Positions 23,019 through 34,552 of a stretch of DNA of 64,000 nt are shown in pieces. The notes beneath the pieces were generated by a model, which was given only the letters and a program-made list of their open reading frames with translations, was not told where the DNA came from and made no database searches. The translations under genes were made by a program, and so were the position numbers. Origin of the DNA: Pyrus communis (lineage: Eukaryota; Streptophyta; Magnoliopsida; Rosales; Rosaceae); the NCBI RefSeq assembly GCF_963583255.1, contig NC_084816.1:12015100-12079099 (forward strand). Direction: 5' to 3'. The first letter of the stretch is position 1. The number at the start of each line of letters is the position of its first letter.

Positions 23019-23390
23019 CAATTTGAAACGTATTCAAATCAATTTGAAACGTACCAATAACAACTTGAAACGTACCGATGCTAAATTGAAACGTACCCAT
23101 TTCACCTTGAAACGTTCAATAACAACTTGAAACGTACCAATACTAAATTGAAACGTACCCATATATAAATGAATTTTAAATTCAAATCAATTTGAAACGT
23201 ATTCAGGTCAATTTGAAACGTACCAATAACAACTTGAAATGTACCGATGCTAAATTGAAACGTACCCATTTCACCTTGAAACGTTCAATAACAACTTGAA
23301 ACGCACCGATGCTAAATTAAAACGTACCCATTCTAACTTAAAACGTACCAATATATCAGTTTGAAACGTACCAAATTATCCTTTAAAAGA
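23019..23390. repeat. TTGAAACGTACC minisatellite with higher-order structure
   Basis: About 16 units of 20-21 bp share the core ttgaaacgtacc, with variable spacers such as aataac, gatgct and catttc. The order of unit types repeats: the block beginning at 23001 is copied at 23170, a 169-bp higher-order period. A 21-bp unit equals seven codons, so the minus strand shows a short heptapeptide repeat (GTFQ...), but 20-bp units break the frame. Confidence 0.88.
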
Positions 23391-24199
23391 AAATGTACCA
23401 CTAAATTCTATTTCCCAAATGTACCATGGTATGTGAAAAAGATGGAAAGATGAGTAAAAAGTGTGCTAAAACAAAAAGCATACCCTTTGATATGGATACT
23501 CAGATCAAGCGGTGTGCATAAAATGAAATATGAAGGAAATGAATATGGCCAATAAGTGAGAACGAAAGAGGGTTTGATCGGCTGATCGAGGAAAGCAATA
23601 GCATGAAAAAATTGCTAAAGGTTGTAGAAGAAGATGGCATGTTAGTTAATTGTATGGTGTGGAGTTAGGAATAAAATGCACGTTAGAAGCATAATTAGAT
23701 CAAGTTTTATGTGTTAAGATTTTTAAAACTAATCTACTACATTTTAGGAGATTTGTGATATTAACATGATAATTATTCATTAATCAAAGGTACATTATAA
23801 TGGCAAATCGTGTAATATGGCATTAAAAAGATGTTACTTATAAAATATGTGGTACCTTAGTTGTAGGAAGAATGTTTAATCAAATTCTTAAAAACAGTAG
23901 ATGTTTCATCCAAGAAATTAAAAAAAGAGGCGCCTATATCAAAACTACCCAAGAAAAAAAAAAACAAAGCAAACTCTATATTTATGTTAGAAATGAAATT
24001 TGAAATAACATTCTCGTTAGACTTGAAATCCATTTCTTTCTTGCAATGGTAGTTTAGCGTACGTCGCTGAGAGTTATAATTGCACATGAGTTCTTGTGTT
24101 TCAATTTACACATTCTTCAGTATAGCCAATATGAAAAAGAATACAATCTAGTACTTTCAAATACCAAGATCTCATAAGGAAGATCACATAAAAAGCTTA
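23391..24199. other. Intergenic, no gene seen
   Basis: AT-rich sequence with a few more TTGAAACGTACC-like relics just after the array and nothing coding. Confidence 0.6.
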
Positions 24200-24270
24200 G
24201 GGAACATTTGATTACCAATTTGTTTTAGTTTTCAATTTTCATTTGCTTAAAAACTAAAAACTACATATTT

Positions 24271-25765
24271 TATGATAACCCGCCCCTACTTTTACGATGT
24301 TATTAATTTTAAAAGAGTGAATTGACAAAAATGACCTAGCGATGAGATTGTTGACTTTCATTGACCATCATTTTGTGACATGTACGAGCAACTATTTTAC
24401 CATAGTCTCGAAGTACTCGACGGTATGAACGTGTAGGCGCAAGAGGAAACAAAATTAGAGTTTCGATGAAAATTTTACAGAACAACGAATTCAAAAATAC
24501 TTTTGTAAAAATTACTATTTTATATTATATATATTTATTTCAAAATTTTATATTATTATCTCTTTATTTTAATATTTTTTTAAAGGATATTTTAATATTT
24601 TTTTTAATTTATTTTGTGGCCCGTGGGGCCTACACTCACCTCTCAATCTCTCATGCGTGTCCCTTCCCCAGTCTCAGGCACTCTTTTTCTTTCCCTCTCT
24701 TCTTTCTCACTCAAACTCTCTCTCTCTCTCTCTCCATCTTACCCTTTTTCCGTCACCTCTCCCATATACCTTTCCGGCGACAACTACAGCCATCGCCACC
24801 ACCTTCACGGACTCTTTCCTCGGCGACTGTTGACTGACTCACGAGCTAAGACCAGTCTGAGAAAACCTTGTTTTTCCTCTCTCCCTTGTTGCACAGTACC
24901 GTCACTGTGCAAAAAGTCAAATCTGGCAAGTTCTAGCCGTCTCTGGCAAAGGTAAAGTCTAAAACTTTTCCAAAAACTTGTAGATCATGCTTAGGAGTAC
25001 ATTTAGGTTGTTTTTGAGACATTTTGGTGTTGTTTGGACGTAGAAACCACTCAGGGAAAACTTCCTTAGTTTTCTGGCGAAGCTCCGACACTGTGCAGGC
25101 CATTTTCGACCATTTCGAGTCCCGACTCAACCCCAGATTGGTACATTTCGATTCCCTAACTCCTAAGCTTTACTTTGGCTTTGAATTTTTTTATTTTGGT
25201 TAAGAATTGAACATATTATGGCCTTTGAAAGTTTTCCGGCCAAAACCGGCCTAGTTCCGGCCTTCTTTATAAAAGAAGAAGGGCCAAAGCCTAAATCTGG
25301 TCCAAGACCCAACTGGGTCTAAAACCTTTGGGCCATTATCTCCAGTCCGGCCCAAGTTCAAAAATGGGCTTAATATTTTGGGAATATTCTCTGGAATATT
25401 CTTGGACGTGTTAACTTTTTCAAAATTTTCTCGAAAACCCTCATAGGCTAATTTCGACGCCCTAAGTCCGTTTTTGACATCCATTTAGTAAATTTTGAAG
25501 TTTTAAGATGGTTGATCACTAGGGCATCTCAGTTGACTTTTTAGGGTCGACCGTTGATTTTTTACAAAATTTGCCCAGGACCTCTCTCAGTGTCTTTCGA
25601 CGCTCCGATTCCTAATTTGTACTCCGTTTTCCCAAATTTAGTCATTTTAGTTGACTTTTACTAACGGCCCAAATATTATACTTAGGTGTGACTATTGTCT
25701 GTGACTTTGGCTTTCTTAGTTCGACTCGACGACATGATCTGTGAGTGGGTCTTTTCTTTTATATA

Positions 25766-25824
<59 letters not shown>

Positions 25825-26596
25825 TTAGTTTCCACATATATACTTATCAATGATTTTTTTTAAGTGATTGCCATAATTAGATTAACATTTATAAGAAATG
25901 TCTTATTGTTTCGAAATTAGGAAATAATTCTACGAGATGCACAGGTAAGCTTACTATAAGGGGATGCCTTAATTATACTTATGGCCATGATTTATGTTTA
26001 TGAAATAGTAGTATGTCGACATAAATTATTGATTTACCGTCGTATGATTTTAGTTATGTTATCTGCTCATCGTTTCTTGCACCAGTGTTAGTACTTGCCT
26101 GGGGCAGGACCAGTCTTTCACGTGTATGTGCACATCGCACCATACACTCACTTTGGATCCATTGTAGGTGTCAATCGTGTCCTAGATTTCTATAGGCAAT
26201 TAGGAATCGTATGTGCTTCGCATAGTGCCAATCTTCATGTGGTTGTAGTACTAGAGCGTATATCATTGTTAAACTCAGTCATGTTCATGCAGAAAAGCTC
26301 TACAAGAACTCGTGTGTCAGCATGTGTCAATGAGCACTTGATATGATATGTTTGTTTATGTGAAATTATGTGATATTGGTTGTTATGTATTTATTTACGC
26401 AATATTGCGTCGTATGGCATTCTGTGATTTTGCGGGCTACGGTAAGTATTTTTCTACTATACGTAGTATGTATATTTTGGAAACTATACTTGTTTTATGG
26501 CAAGGGGCTTTTATGTTTTTGAAAAGGTCTTTACAAAGCTTTATTTTTAGGCCCACTCACCCTTGTTTTTCGCCCCTCCAGATTTTAGTTGCTGAG
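24271..26596 (+). repeat. Gypsy B left LTR, first part
   Basis: Aligns from end to end with 34553-36855 of the right LTR, with many substitutions. It contains a long TA microsatellite at about 25766-25821. It stops at gctgag (26591-26596), where the nested element begins. Confidence 0.88.
25766..25821. repeat. TA microsatellite
   Basis: About 27 TA units inside the left LTR of gypsy B. The matching site in the right LTR (36050-36101) is shorter and interrupted by TG units. Confidence 0.95.
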
Positions 26597-27446
26597 TGTA
26601 GACATTGAAATTTCAGTGAAATAGATGTTGATCAATGTATTAAAATTACAACCTTTATTCATTTCACCTACATCACACACTCATTTCACCTACAACTTCC
26701 ACTTACTTCACCAACCTCACACACTTACTTCACCAACATCACACACTTATTTCACCTACAACATCCACTCACTTCACCAAAAAAAATGGATGGTGGTGAT
26801 TCATTCTCTTGACCTATAAATAGCCTTCTTCATCATAGGAAAAGGAGAGGAATTTACATCACACCAAAACCTTGAAGCTTTGAAGCTTTAAAACTCTCAA
26901 GCAAATCTCGAAGGATCAAGAAAGCACTCTTCGTTCTTCGTCAAATCCTCCTTCAAGATCAAGCCCCAACGGCCCTTGAAGAAAGTATTCATCGTTCATC
27001 ATCCGTTCATCCTAAGATCAAGCCCCAACGGCCCTTTGGATCAACAACCTCAACAAATCCACACATCTAATCGTTCTTCAAGATTAAGCCCAAAAACCCT
27101 TGAAGAAATCTGCACAACCATTATTCAAGATCAAGCCCAAAAGCCCCCTTGAAGACCCGTTCATCAACCTTCAAAGATCAAGCCCTGAAGGCCCCCTTAA
27201 AGAAACTTCCCTCAACCTTCAAGATCAAGCCCCAACGACCCTTAAAGAAACTTCAAACCGTTCATCCAAGATAAAGCCTCGACGGCCCTTGGATCAATCG
27301 CACATCCACAAATCAACACCTTACAAAGATCGAATCAGATGATCAAATTACAAAGAGATTGTAACCCCAAAATCATTAATTAATACAAAATATATTTTGT
27401 ACACGTGTTCTTGTCTCGTTCGTCGTCAGGAATTTTCGTGTTTACA
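26597..27446 (+). repeat. 5' LTR of the TR-GAG-like element
   Basis: 850 bp, TG...CA. It contains two internal repeat families: variants of 'cacacacttacttcaccaac' at about 26645-26780, and variants of 'aagatcaagccccaacggcc' at about 26950-27290. Its last 213 bp match 30084-30295. Confidence 0.85.
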
Positions 27447-27450
27447 AATT

Positions 27451-27468
27451 TGGCACGCCCAGTGGGAC
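27451..27468 (+). promoter_or_regulatory. Candidate primer binding site
   Basis: tggcacgcccagtgggac lies 4 bp after the LTR end, the expected position and form. I could not assign the tRNA with certainty. Confidence 0.65.
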
Positions 27469-27527
27469 AATCTCTACCTCTCATCTCTTTCTCCGCTTAA
27501 GAAAACCAAAGCACACCTCCAAAATCA

Positions 27528-29507
27528 ATGGCATCAAGCAAGGGACAAGCTGTTCTTGCAACCACCAACGGAAGAAGCATGTGCACTTCCGCCACGAATG
27601 GAGCATCCATTGGCACCACAACCACTCCTCAACATGTTGCTACAAAGTTGATATCGCTAAGCAAGCAAGAGGAGCATCAAATGTGCTAGTCGGTCATCAA
27701 CCTGACCTTGCTGGGGGCACCGAAGCATGCTGCTGAGGCGCACAAGATGACATCCCAAAATGGCCAATGGGGTTCTTCATTAGCACCCTGGATGTCTGAA
27801 GGAAAGTCGTGTCTATTGGTTACATAAGTCAGGACCATCGGCGTCACCTCTGTTGAAGAACAACTGGCTCAAATAAGTGAAGCAATTGCAAGGCTCACAA
27901 GGACTGTGAAGGAAAAAGACTTGCAAATCACTACACTCATCAACCGACTGGAGACGCAGGATGTCGAGAAACCCGACCTAAAGGTTAATCCACTAAAGAG
28001 AGGAGCCAATGAAAAAGAGAAACCTCTGGTAGAGAAAGTCAAAGAAGAGCAAGAGCCAGACCAAGTGGCAACACTCATGGGATCTCTTTTTATCTATCAG
28101 CTACAAGAGATGATCACCGACACCATTAAGGCATAGTACAAAGGGAGCTCCCCCACCTCCATGTTGTATTCGAAACCCTACTCCAAGAAGATTGATGCCT
28201 TGAAGATGCCGAAGGGTTATCAGTCGCCAAAATTCATCCAGTTCGATGGGAAGGGAAACGCAAAGCAACATGTCGCCCATTTCATTGAAACTTGCAACAA
28301 TGCTGGGAAGGAGGAAGACTACCTAGTCAAGCAGTTCGTGCACTCGCTGAAAGGTAACGCCTTTGACTGGTACACGGACCTTGAACTCGAGTCTATAAAC
28401 AGTTGGGATCAACTAGAAAGGGAATTTCTCAACCGCTTCTACAGCACTTGCCGCACTGTGAGCATACTGGAGCTAACCAGTACGAAACAGTGGAAGGATG
28501 AACCTGTTGTCGACTACATCAACAGATGGCGTTCATTAAGTCTGGATTACAAAGATCGGCTTTCTGAAACTTCCGCCATTGAGATGTGCGTTCAAGGCAT
28601 GCAGTGGGGACTACACTACATCCTTCAAGGCATCAAACCACGAACCTTTGAGGAGTTAGCCACCCGCGCCCATGATATGAAGTTAAGCATCACCCGTTAT
28701 GGGAAGAAAGAACCGATCGCTGACTATAAGAACGACAAAGTTTTGGGGCTAAAGGTGGATTAAGTTGCGTGGAAACCCACTAAGGAAGCAATGACGATCA
28801 ACACAACTCCAGTCAATATCCCTACACGAGGCAAGGCGATTCAAACCGAAGATTCTCGTGATCAAGATATGCATAGATGCACTTTGAAGGAGCTTGAGGA
28901 GAAGACTTATCTATTCCCCAAATCTAATGTGGTTGCTATGTTGAAAGACTTGCTTGACAAAAAGGTCATCGACCTACCTGAGTGCAGACGGCCAGAAGAG
29001 ATGAATCGTACTGACAGTCCAAGGTATTGTAAATTCCACCGCTTTATCAGTCATCCAACGAAAAAGTGCTTCGTGCTGAAAGATCTCATCATGAAGCTGG
29101 CTCAGAAAGGAATCATCGAGCTAGATTTTGACGATGTGGTGAAGTCAAACTATACCACCGTCACTTCTGGCTCTTTTGACTCAAAATCTTCACCTCAACT
29201 GCTGGGGTCATGCTCCAAAACCATGTCAGTCAAGTCAAGTGAAGTTGAAGGATGGACTCATGTCACTCCAAAGAAAATGCACAAGAAGCATACGTCTCAT
29301 CCACAAGTTCACAAATCGGAAAGGGGGCAAACCAGCTCTCGTCAACCTCCAAAGCAACATGAAAGTGTTGAGGATGATGAAATTGTGACACGAAGATCGT
29401 CCGTTGCCATCACGATGCGCAATTTCTTCCCCAAAGACTTCTTCAATCACTCGATCAAGACTCTTTGCTATGAAGATTTCAATGAATGCCTCTCCAAGAT
29501 CATTTGA
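27528..29507 (+). pseudogene. gag of the TR-GAG-like element, four in-frame stops
   Basis: One reading frame runs from ATG 27528 (MASSKGQAVLATTNGRS) to 29507 and is interrupted only by TAG 27687, TAA 27825, TAG 28134 and TAA 28761; no frameshift is needed. A coiled coil is likely around 27850-27960 (EEQLAQISEAIARLTRTVKE). The Retrotrans_gag core is at 28161-28700: [40 protein letters not shown], then [23 protein letters not shown]2H...HX4C-like zinc-binding remnant (YCKFHRFISHPTKKC) lies near 29026-29070. Gag would have assembled particles using enzymes supplied by another element. No protease or RT follows. Confidence 0.86.
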
Positions 29508-29547
29508 CAAATTCACGAAGCTCCTCGTTCGCACGAGCCTAAAAGGC

Positions 29548-29692
29548 GACAACAAACGCTCTTTGCCTACACGAGCTGAAACTGCAAATGACACCAAACG
29601 TTCCTTGCCTGCACAAGCTGAAACTGCAAACGGCACCAAATGCTCCTAGCTTGCACAAGTTGAAACTGCAAACGGCACCAAACGCTCCTGGC
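29548..29692 (+). repeat. 42-bp tandem repeat, about 3.5 copies
   Basis: Units start at 29567, 29609 and 29651, with a partial copy before them. Each contains gctgaaactgcaaa followed by caccaaacg(c/t)tcc. It lies just after the gag stop. Confidence 0.85.
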
Positions 29693-29920
29693 CCGTAAGA
29701 GCATAAACTATGTACGACAAAATCATCATCAAAACCATCGCTCATTTCAACTACATTATGACTTGATCTCTTCTTTGGAAGCGTACGTAGGCAGCTCAAA
29801 CATTCAACTTCGAGTTCAGTCACATCAAAATAAAGAATAAATTTTTTTTTTATTAAAAGTCTAATGTTGTTACAATTTCTTTGTACAAAAAAAAAAAAGA
29901 AGAAAAAGAAAAAGAAACAA

Positions 29921-29952
<32 letters not shown>

Positions 29953-30083
29953 AAATGGAGGACTCCAGAATCAACATTTAGAGGATAAACAATTCCTGAA
30001 GGCCCAGTGCAAAAGCCACTCCGCCAACCCACGATGGAGACTTGTCGAACCCATATGCGGCGCTACCATTTTTCAACACTGGG
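29693..30083 (+). other. 3' noncoding part of the TR-GAG-like element
   Basis: Holds a conserved-looking phrase (aagcgtacgtaggcagctca, about 29780-29799), an A-rich run at 29886-29918 and a TG microsatellite at about 29931-29952. There is no gene. The expected start of the 3' LTR (TGTAGACATTG) is missing. Confidence 0.6.
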
Positions 30084-30295
30084 AACGGCCCTTGAAGAAA
30101 CTTCAAACCGTTCATCTAAGATCAAGCCTCGACGCCCCTTGGATCAATCGCACATCCACAAATCACACCTTACAGAGATCGAATCAGATGATCAAATTAC
30201 AAAGAGATTGTAACCCCAAAATCATTAATTAATACAAAATATATTTTGTACACGTGTTCTGGTCTCGTTCGTCGTCAGGAATTTTCATGTTTGCA
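30084..30295 (+). repeat. 3' LTR of the TR-GAG-like element, 5'-truncated
   Basis: Matches 27234-27446 with few differences, but the first ~637 bp of the LTR are absent. An internal deletion or abnormal integration explains it. Confidence 0.82.
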
Positions 30296-30300
30296 ATGAG

Positions 30301-30580
30301 CTTTCGTATTGACAAAGATTCTTGGCAAATCTTGGTATTGGAGATTACCTTCGATGGTATAATTCTCATCCTACTCTACTATACTTTACTTATGCTTTGA
30401 CATTACGTGTGAAATGGGTTCATTCCTGCTCACGAACGCACTCTTACATTTAGGCACTTTTAAGCTTAAATTTACTCACATTTTTCACATCACTACATAT
30501 TATGGCTTCGTCACCCTCTAGATATCGACCAGCACTCTTGATTCGGAGTCTAGGTGGACATTCCGGGTCGGGGTGTGTCA
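30301..30580 (+). repeat. Gypsy B left LTR, second part
   Basis: Aligns with 36856-37137 of the right LTR and ends ...gtgtgtca immediately before the primer site. Confidence 0.87.
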
Positions 30581-30583
30581 GTT

Positions 30584-30595
30584 TGGTATCAGAGC
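30584..30595 (+). promoter_or_regulatory. Gypsy B primer binding site (initiator tRNA-Met)
   Basis: tggtatcagagc, 3 bp after the LTR. This is the standard site complementary to the 3' end of initiator tRNA-Met. Confidence 0.9.
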
Positions 30596-32229
30596 ATAAA
30601 TTTGGGTAGTATTGCGTTCATCACACTCGTGATGTAAGTATTCTTGGTTCTTGAGCCTAATTTTCGAATCTTGCCACCTTGTCAAGCACGAAAAATGTGT
30701 TAATGTTTCCTAAGTTTTTCTGTGACTTAGTCAACTTTTCAACCTTCTAGAAGAACATTTTGGAGACCATCTCTAGACTTTAAACAAAGAATCTTCTTAC
30801 CAAGGAAAATCCCAATTCAGAGACGAGTTTGTGGCCCTGAAGCAGGGCTAATGTGCTGGTAATTGTGTACCATCGAAGACTTTACTCATCAATCTCATTA
30901 CTATTATCTCGTCATCATTACCAAACCTTTTGAGATAGGAAACCACAATTAGTTTTAATTCTTTGGTAGTACTCGTTAGTTTATCACCTATCAGAATTCC
31001 TACGAAGTTTTAGTTTTCTCAAAATTTCTAGAAATGTCCCGAATGACAATGTGGTGCTAAAGGGTTAGCACTCAACGGAAGAACATTTGGAGGACAGTCA
31101 CTTTTGGTCCCCGATAACACTAATCTTCTTAAACGCACTAGTTATCATTTCGAATCTTCAGGAGGAAGATTGATTCCCGTTTAGTCCGTTCTAAAGTAGA
31201 TCATTAACAAATTCCTTTTTCCGGCCTTAGGGCATCTCAACTAATACTAGTTCCCAAAATTCATTCGATATTGTACTCGTCATTTCGATCAGTAGAGAGT
31301 ACGAGTTGTTATACCTACGGTTAGCAGAGATACCAGAAGTAGTAATCAATTTCCTTAAAATCAACAAAACCACCTCATTTGACCAGTTCCTTACCAATCA
31401 TCTGAAACCATCTACCCGGGAGGGCTCTAACCTATAATCAGCCTACAGTGACGCTACTAATTGACAATATTGTCCGATATCTAGGATTTGTCAACTAGTA
31501 TTCAGGCAGTATGATTTTTGATACCGGACATATGTGCTAGTATCTAGAAGTGATACCTTTGTGCTAGAACGCTGGTTCACAGTTTTAGGGTAATGAACAA
31601 TATCAAAATATTTAAAATACGTTAATTAGTGGCGCGACTCATAGATTGATTAGCAGTGACTACTTGAGCGGAAGAAACTAAAATCGTGGAAACTTATGAG
31701 CAAGCCTTGTATTAGGATAGTAAACTCACAGTTGTGTTAACCATATTACCCAATTATGTAACCCGAACATTCTTGACCAATCATTCTTGTGGTCACATCC
31801 ATCGACAAATATTAGATTTGGAGCACAAGTTAACCTTCCCTGTAAGAGCGAACTAAGTCTTGAGAAAGCTGTGAAGACCTATTAGTACGTGTTGTTGAAA
31901 AATGAAGTAGTATGGTACATTTCAAGGACATATACCTTAGGCGTCATTTCTCAAAATTCTACTTGGGATATCACCAAATTGTGAAGTAAAGTACACCATT
32001 GATCTACCTTCTCGTACTACACTAATTATCCTTGCATCTTTCAAACAACTCCTACATCATCAAGAAAACTTAGTTACAAAAGCTTACCTATTAGGAATTT
32101 ACCCAATTAAACTATCTAGGGAATCCCAAACCTAACCTCAAAGACAATAGACTGAACCTTAGGATCGTACCTACATTTTAGCAACTCAATCAAGTGACGA
32201 CTAAAATCGTTAACCTATACTTTGAATTG
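30596..32229 (+). other. Gypsy B internal region, coding sequence decayed beyond recognition
   Basis: This is the expected position of gag, protease and the start of RT. No domain can be read in any frame. Confidence 0.6.
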
Positions 32230-33810
32230 ATGGTCAACCCTACCCACTTTTGTAGCCCAAGTTTTCTTCCATAGCCTGACGAATTTGTAGTAGTATCATC
32301 AACGACCTTTTTTATTTACCTCGGCAGCGCGACCAAATTCTCTAAACATCGGCAATCAGCTTTATACCAAATTCCCACGAATTACTATGAAATTCAAATT
32401 ATTCTTGACCTTGTCGATTTTATCGGCAAATTGTTAGCAATTTTTCAACTATAGCATTTTCCTCACTTGTAGATCGAGGAAAGTTAGTTTAGTTTGTGAC
32501 ATTTATGATAAAGTTGCGACAACCGAGGTGTTGTCTATTTCCTACCCTCATTCTTATACTTTTTGATAATATTGATAAATTTGAAATCCATGATGACGTT
32601 TTCTCTGAATGTTTCAGCTGCATGCTGATGCAGCATGATGGAGTCTTGCTTATGTCTACCGACGACTGCATGAAGTGAATTACCTTACTCCCGACTTAAA
32701 GTCAACATTTACCGTTTTTACTTGAAAATTCAATGACAAGTCTTAGTGGGGAAACTTTCCTAGAATCTTTATCAACCTCACAAACTTCTCAAATACATTT
32801 TCATTTAAGATGACCTAAATTTTTTATAGCGAGGATGGATGAACCAAATCAACGTCCACGATTGTATTATCATGTATTACCCTGGCCGTGCAAACTAATT
32901 GCGGATTACCGCATCAAAAGACATATCTATCATTCATCATCTTCAGCCCGTCCTATCCCATTCTAGTTAGAATTCATGAATATTGGTACGATGTTACTTA
33001 CAAATCATCAAGAAATTGTTCGAGTAGTTATAATCACTTTTCGTATCTGAACGGAGATGGGAAATATCACCATAAACTTCTGGTACGAGGTATTTTGTAC
33101 ATGTGGAGATTATGATGATATTTCGGCAATTATTGACCGATTTGACAAATCAGGACTATATTTTTGACCACTTAGTAAAATTTCTCATTCTTGAATTTAC
33201 TAGATTTTATGGCATTTTGATCAGCATCTATTCTGATTGTGATTCCATATTCACATCTTTGTGCCAGAAGGCCCTGCAGTCATCCTTGGGTACGTGTCCA
33301 CCCCACTGCACTTTGTATTATTTTTTATGCAAACAAATTGTCTAGGAGAATTGCTCAGACATTGAAGTTTTAGTTGTGACCATTAATTCCTCAATCACCT
33401 AACAAATACTCTACTGAGTGAATCTTTACCATTGGTGATTGAATATTTCGGAAACTACCATTGTAGCGAGATGTCATGCATTAATTCCAATTACCTTGTA
33501 TTCTAAAATTGATGGATTTTTTTTGACCCTCAAATTCTTGATTATTCTTTTAGTTTTCCCGACACAGTTTTCACTAAATTCAAGAGAAATTCACTATGAA
33601 TCGGCTTGCTAAGGCTTTGTAGACTACATGGTTCAGCTATATAGTGTGCAGGTCACTATTGTACCTCACAATGATACGTGTTTCACTTCCAGGTTTAGGG
33701 AAGTCTTCTTGAAGGCTATACGTACTAAGTTTTTGTCTAATACCACATTTCACCCTCAGACTAACGGCTAGTCTGAATGAACTATCCAGACCTTAGAGGA
33801 CATATTGCTT
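32230..33810 (+). pseudogene. Gypsy B pol remnants (RT, RNase H, integrase)
   Basis: Three pol landmarks are still recognisable in the right order. About 32285-32330 resembles the RT active-site region (FVVVFIDD-type) at the nucleotide level, with an indel. The frame 32496-32678 keeps an RNase H pattern (FEIHDD...CMLMQHDGVL). The frame 33103-33345 is an integrase core remnant (LTDLTNQDYIF, TRFYGILISIYSDCDSIFTS), and 33690-33810 repeats the next integrase motif (TTFHPQTNG then SE and TIQTLED). Frameshifts and stops are frequent. Confidence 0.75.
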
Positions 33811-34273
33811 TTGAATGTTTTATAGTTTTAGCTGGTTATGTTAGACACCTATCTTTGCTTATGTTGCGTACGACGATAGTTATTATTCTGGTTTGGCTAT
33901 GGTACTGTTTGAGCCGTGGTATAAAGATTTTATGCATAGTACAAGATTGACAGGTGAGTATTGCGAACAAGTATTTAAATGATCGAGATTACGATGTAGC
34001 AAATTGTGTACTATTTGCATTGTTGCCTGAGAGGGTAGTACATGAGCACGGTCGAGGCGCTAATCAGACGATTTATGTCTTTCCCAATGAGGGGCAAGAT
34101 AGTAATATTGCACCCTTGGGAATTTGTTGCTTTCTTATCGATACAACAATGCGTTGTTGGTATTACGGGCTGCAGACCGTAATATCGATAACTTATTCGT
34201 TGGATTCGTTGGATTCATTACGCTAGTATTTTTATTTATGGTTTGGGTTTAACCATTTTGACAGGATATTATT

Positions 34274-34308
<35 letters not shown>

Positions 34309-34552
34309 CTTTCGACCTTATGTTTTTATAAAAATTATTATATTATAGTATTGTACTGAAGGTGAAGGAAAGTATCAGTTTGGAGGCATGAAAGAGGAAT
34401 CATTGCAATCTGATCGCGACGGAACGACATTCTCTTTTATGCAACCGCTCTAGCTTGAATTCTTTTTATATATTTTCTTTCTATTTTGAGTTTTTATGTT
34501 TAGCAACTTATTTCAAATTTTAGGGACGAAATTTTTTTTAGGGTGGGTAGAT
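33811..34552 (+). other. Gypsy B 3' internal region and polypurine tract
   Basis: Decayed sequence with an AT microsatellite at about 34277-34304. It ends with gggacgaaatttttt and agggtgggtagat directly before the LTR, a typical plant gypsy polypurine tract. Confidence 0.7.

Larger units (their letters stand above)
26597..30295 (+). mobile_element. TR-GAG-like non-autonomous LTR element nested in gypsy B's LTR
   Basis: Starts TGTAGACATTG and ends ...CATGTTTGCA. It is flanked by a near-exact 5-bp duplication (ctgag 26592-26596, atgag 30296-30300). The uninterrupted LTR copy at 36850-36860 shows the empty site (gtagctgagctttcg). It carries a primer site, a gag frame and nothing else, and its 3' LTR is truncated. 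A 3.7-kb element with gag but no pol fits the TR-GAG class. Confidence 0.87.

Noticed and set aside
22912..23100. Heptapeptide-repeat frame (GTFQ...) on the minus strand
   Set aside because: It follows from a 21-bp tandem unit. Units of 20 bp break the frame elsewhere in the array, so no protein is supported.
23019..23390. CRISPR-like array of regular repeats
   Set aside because: The window is plant DNA, spacers are not unique and the units are direct degenerate copies without leader or cas genes.
24466..24955. Frames at 24466-24837 and 24614-24955, with counterparts at 34879-35105
   Set aside because: They are inside the two LTRs of gypsy B and are pyrimidine-rich sequence read in several frames at once.
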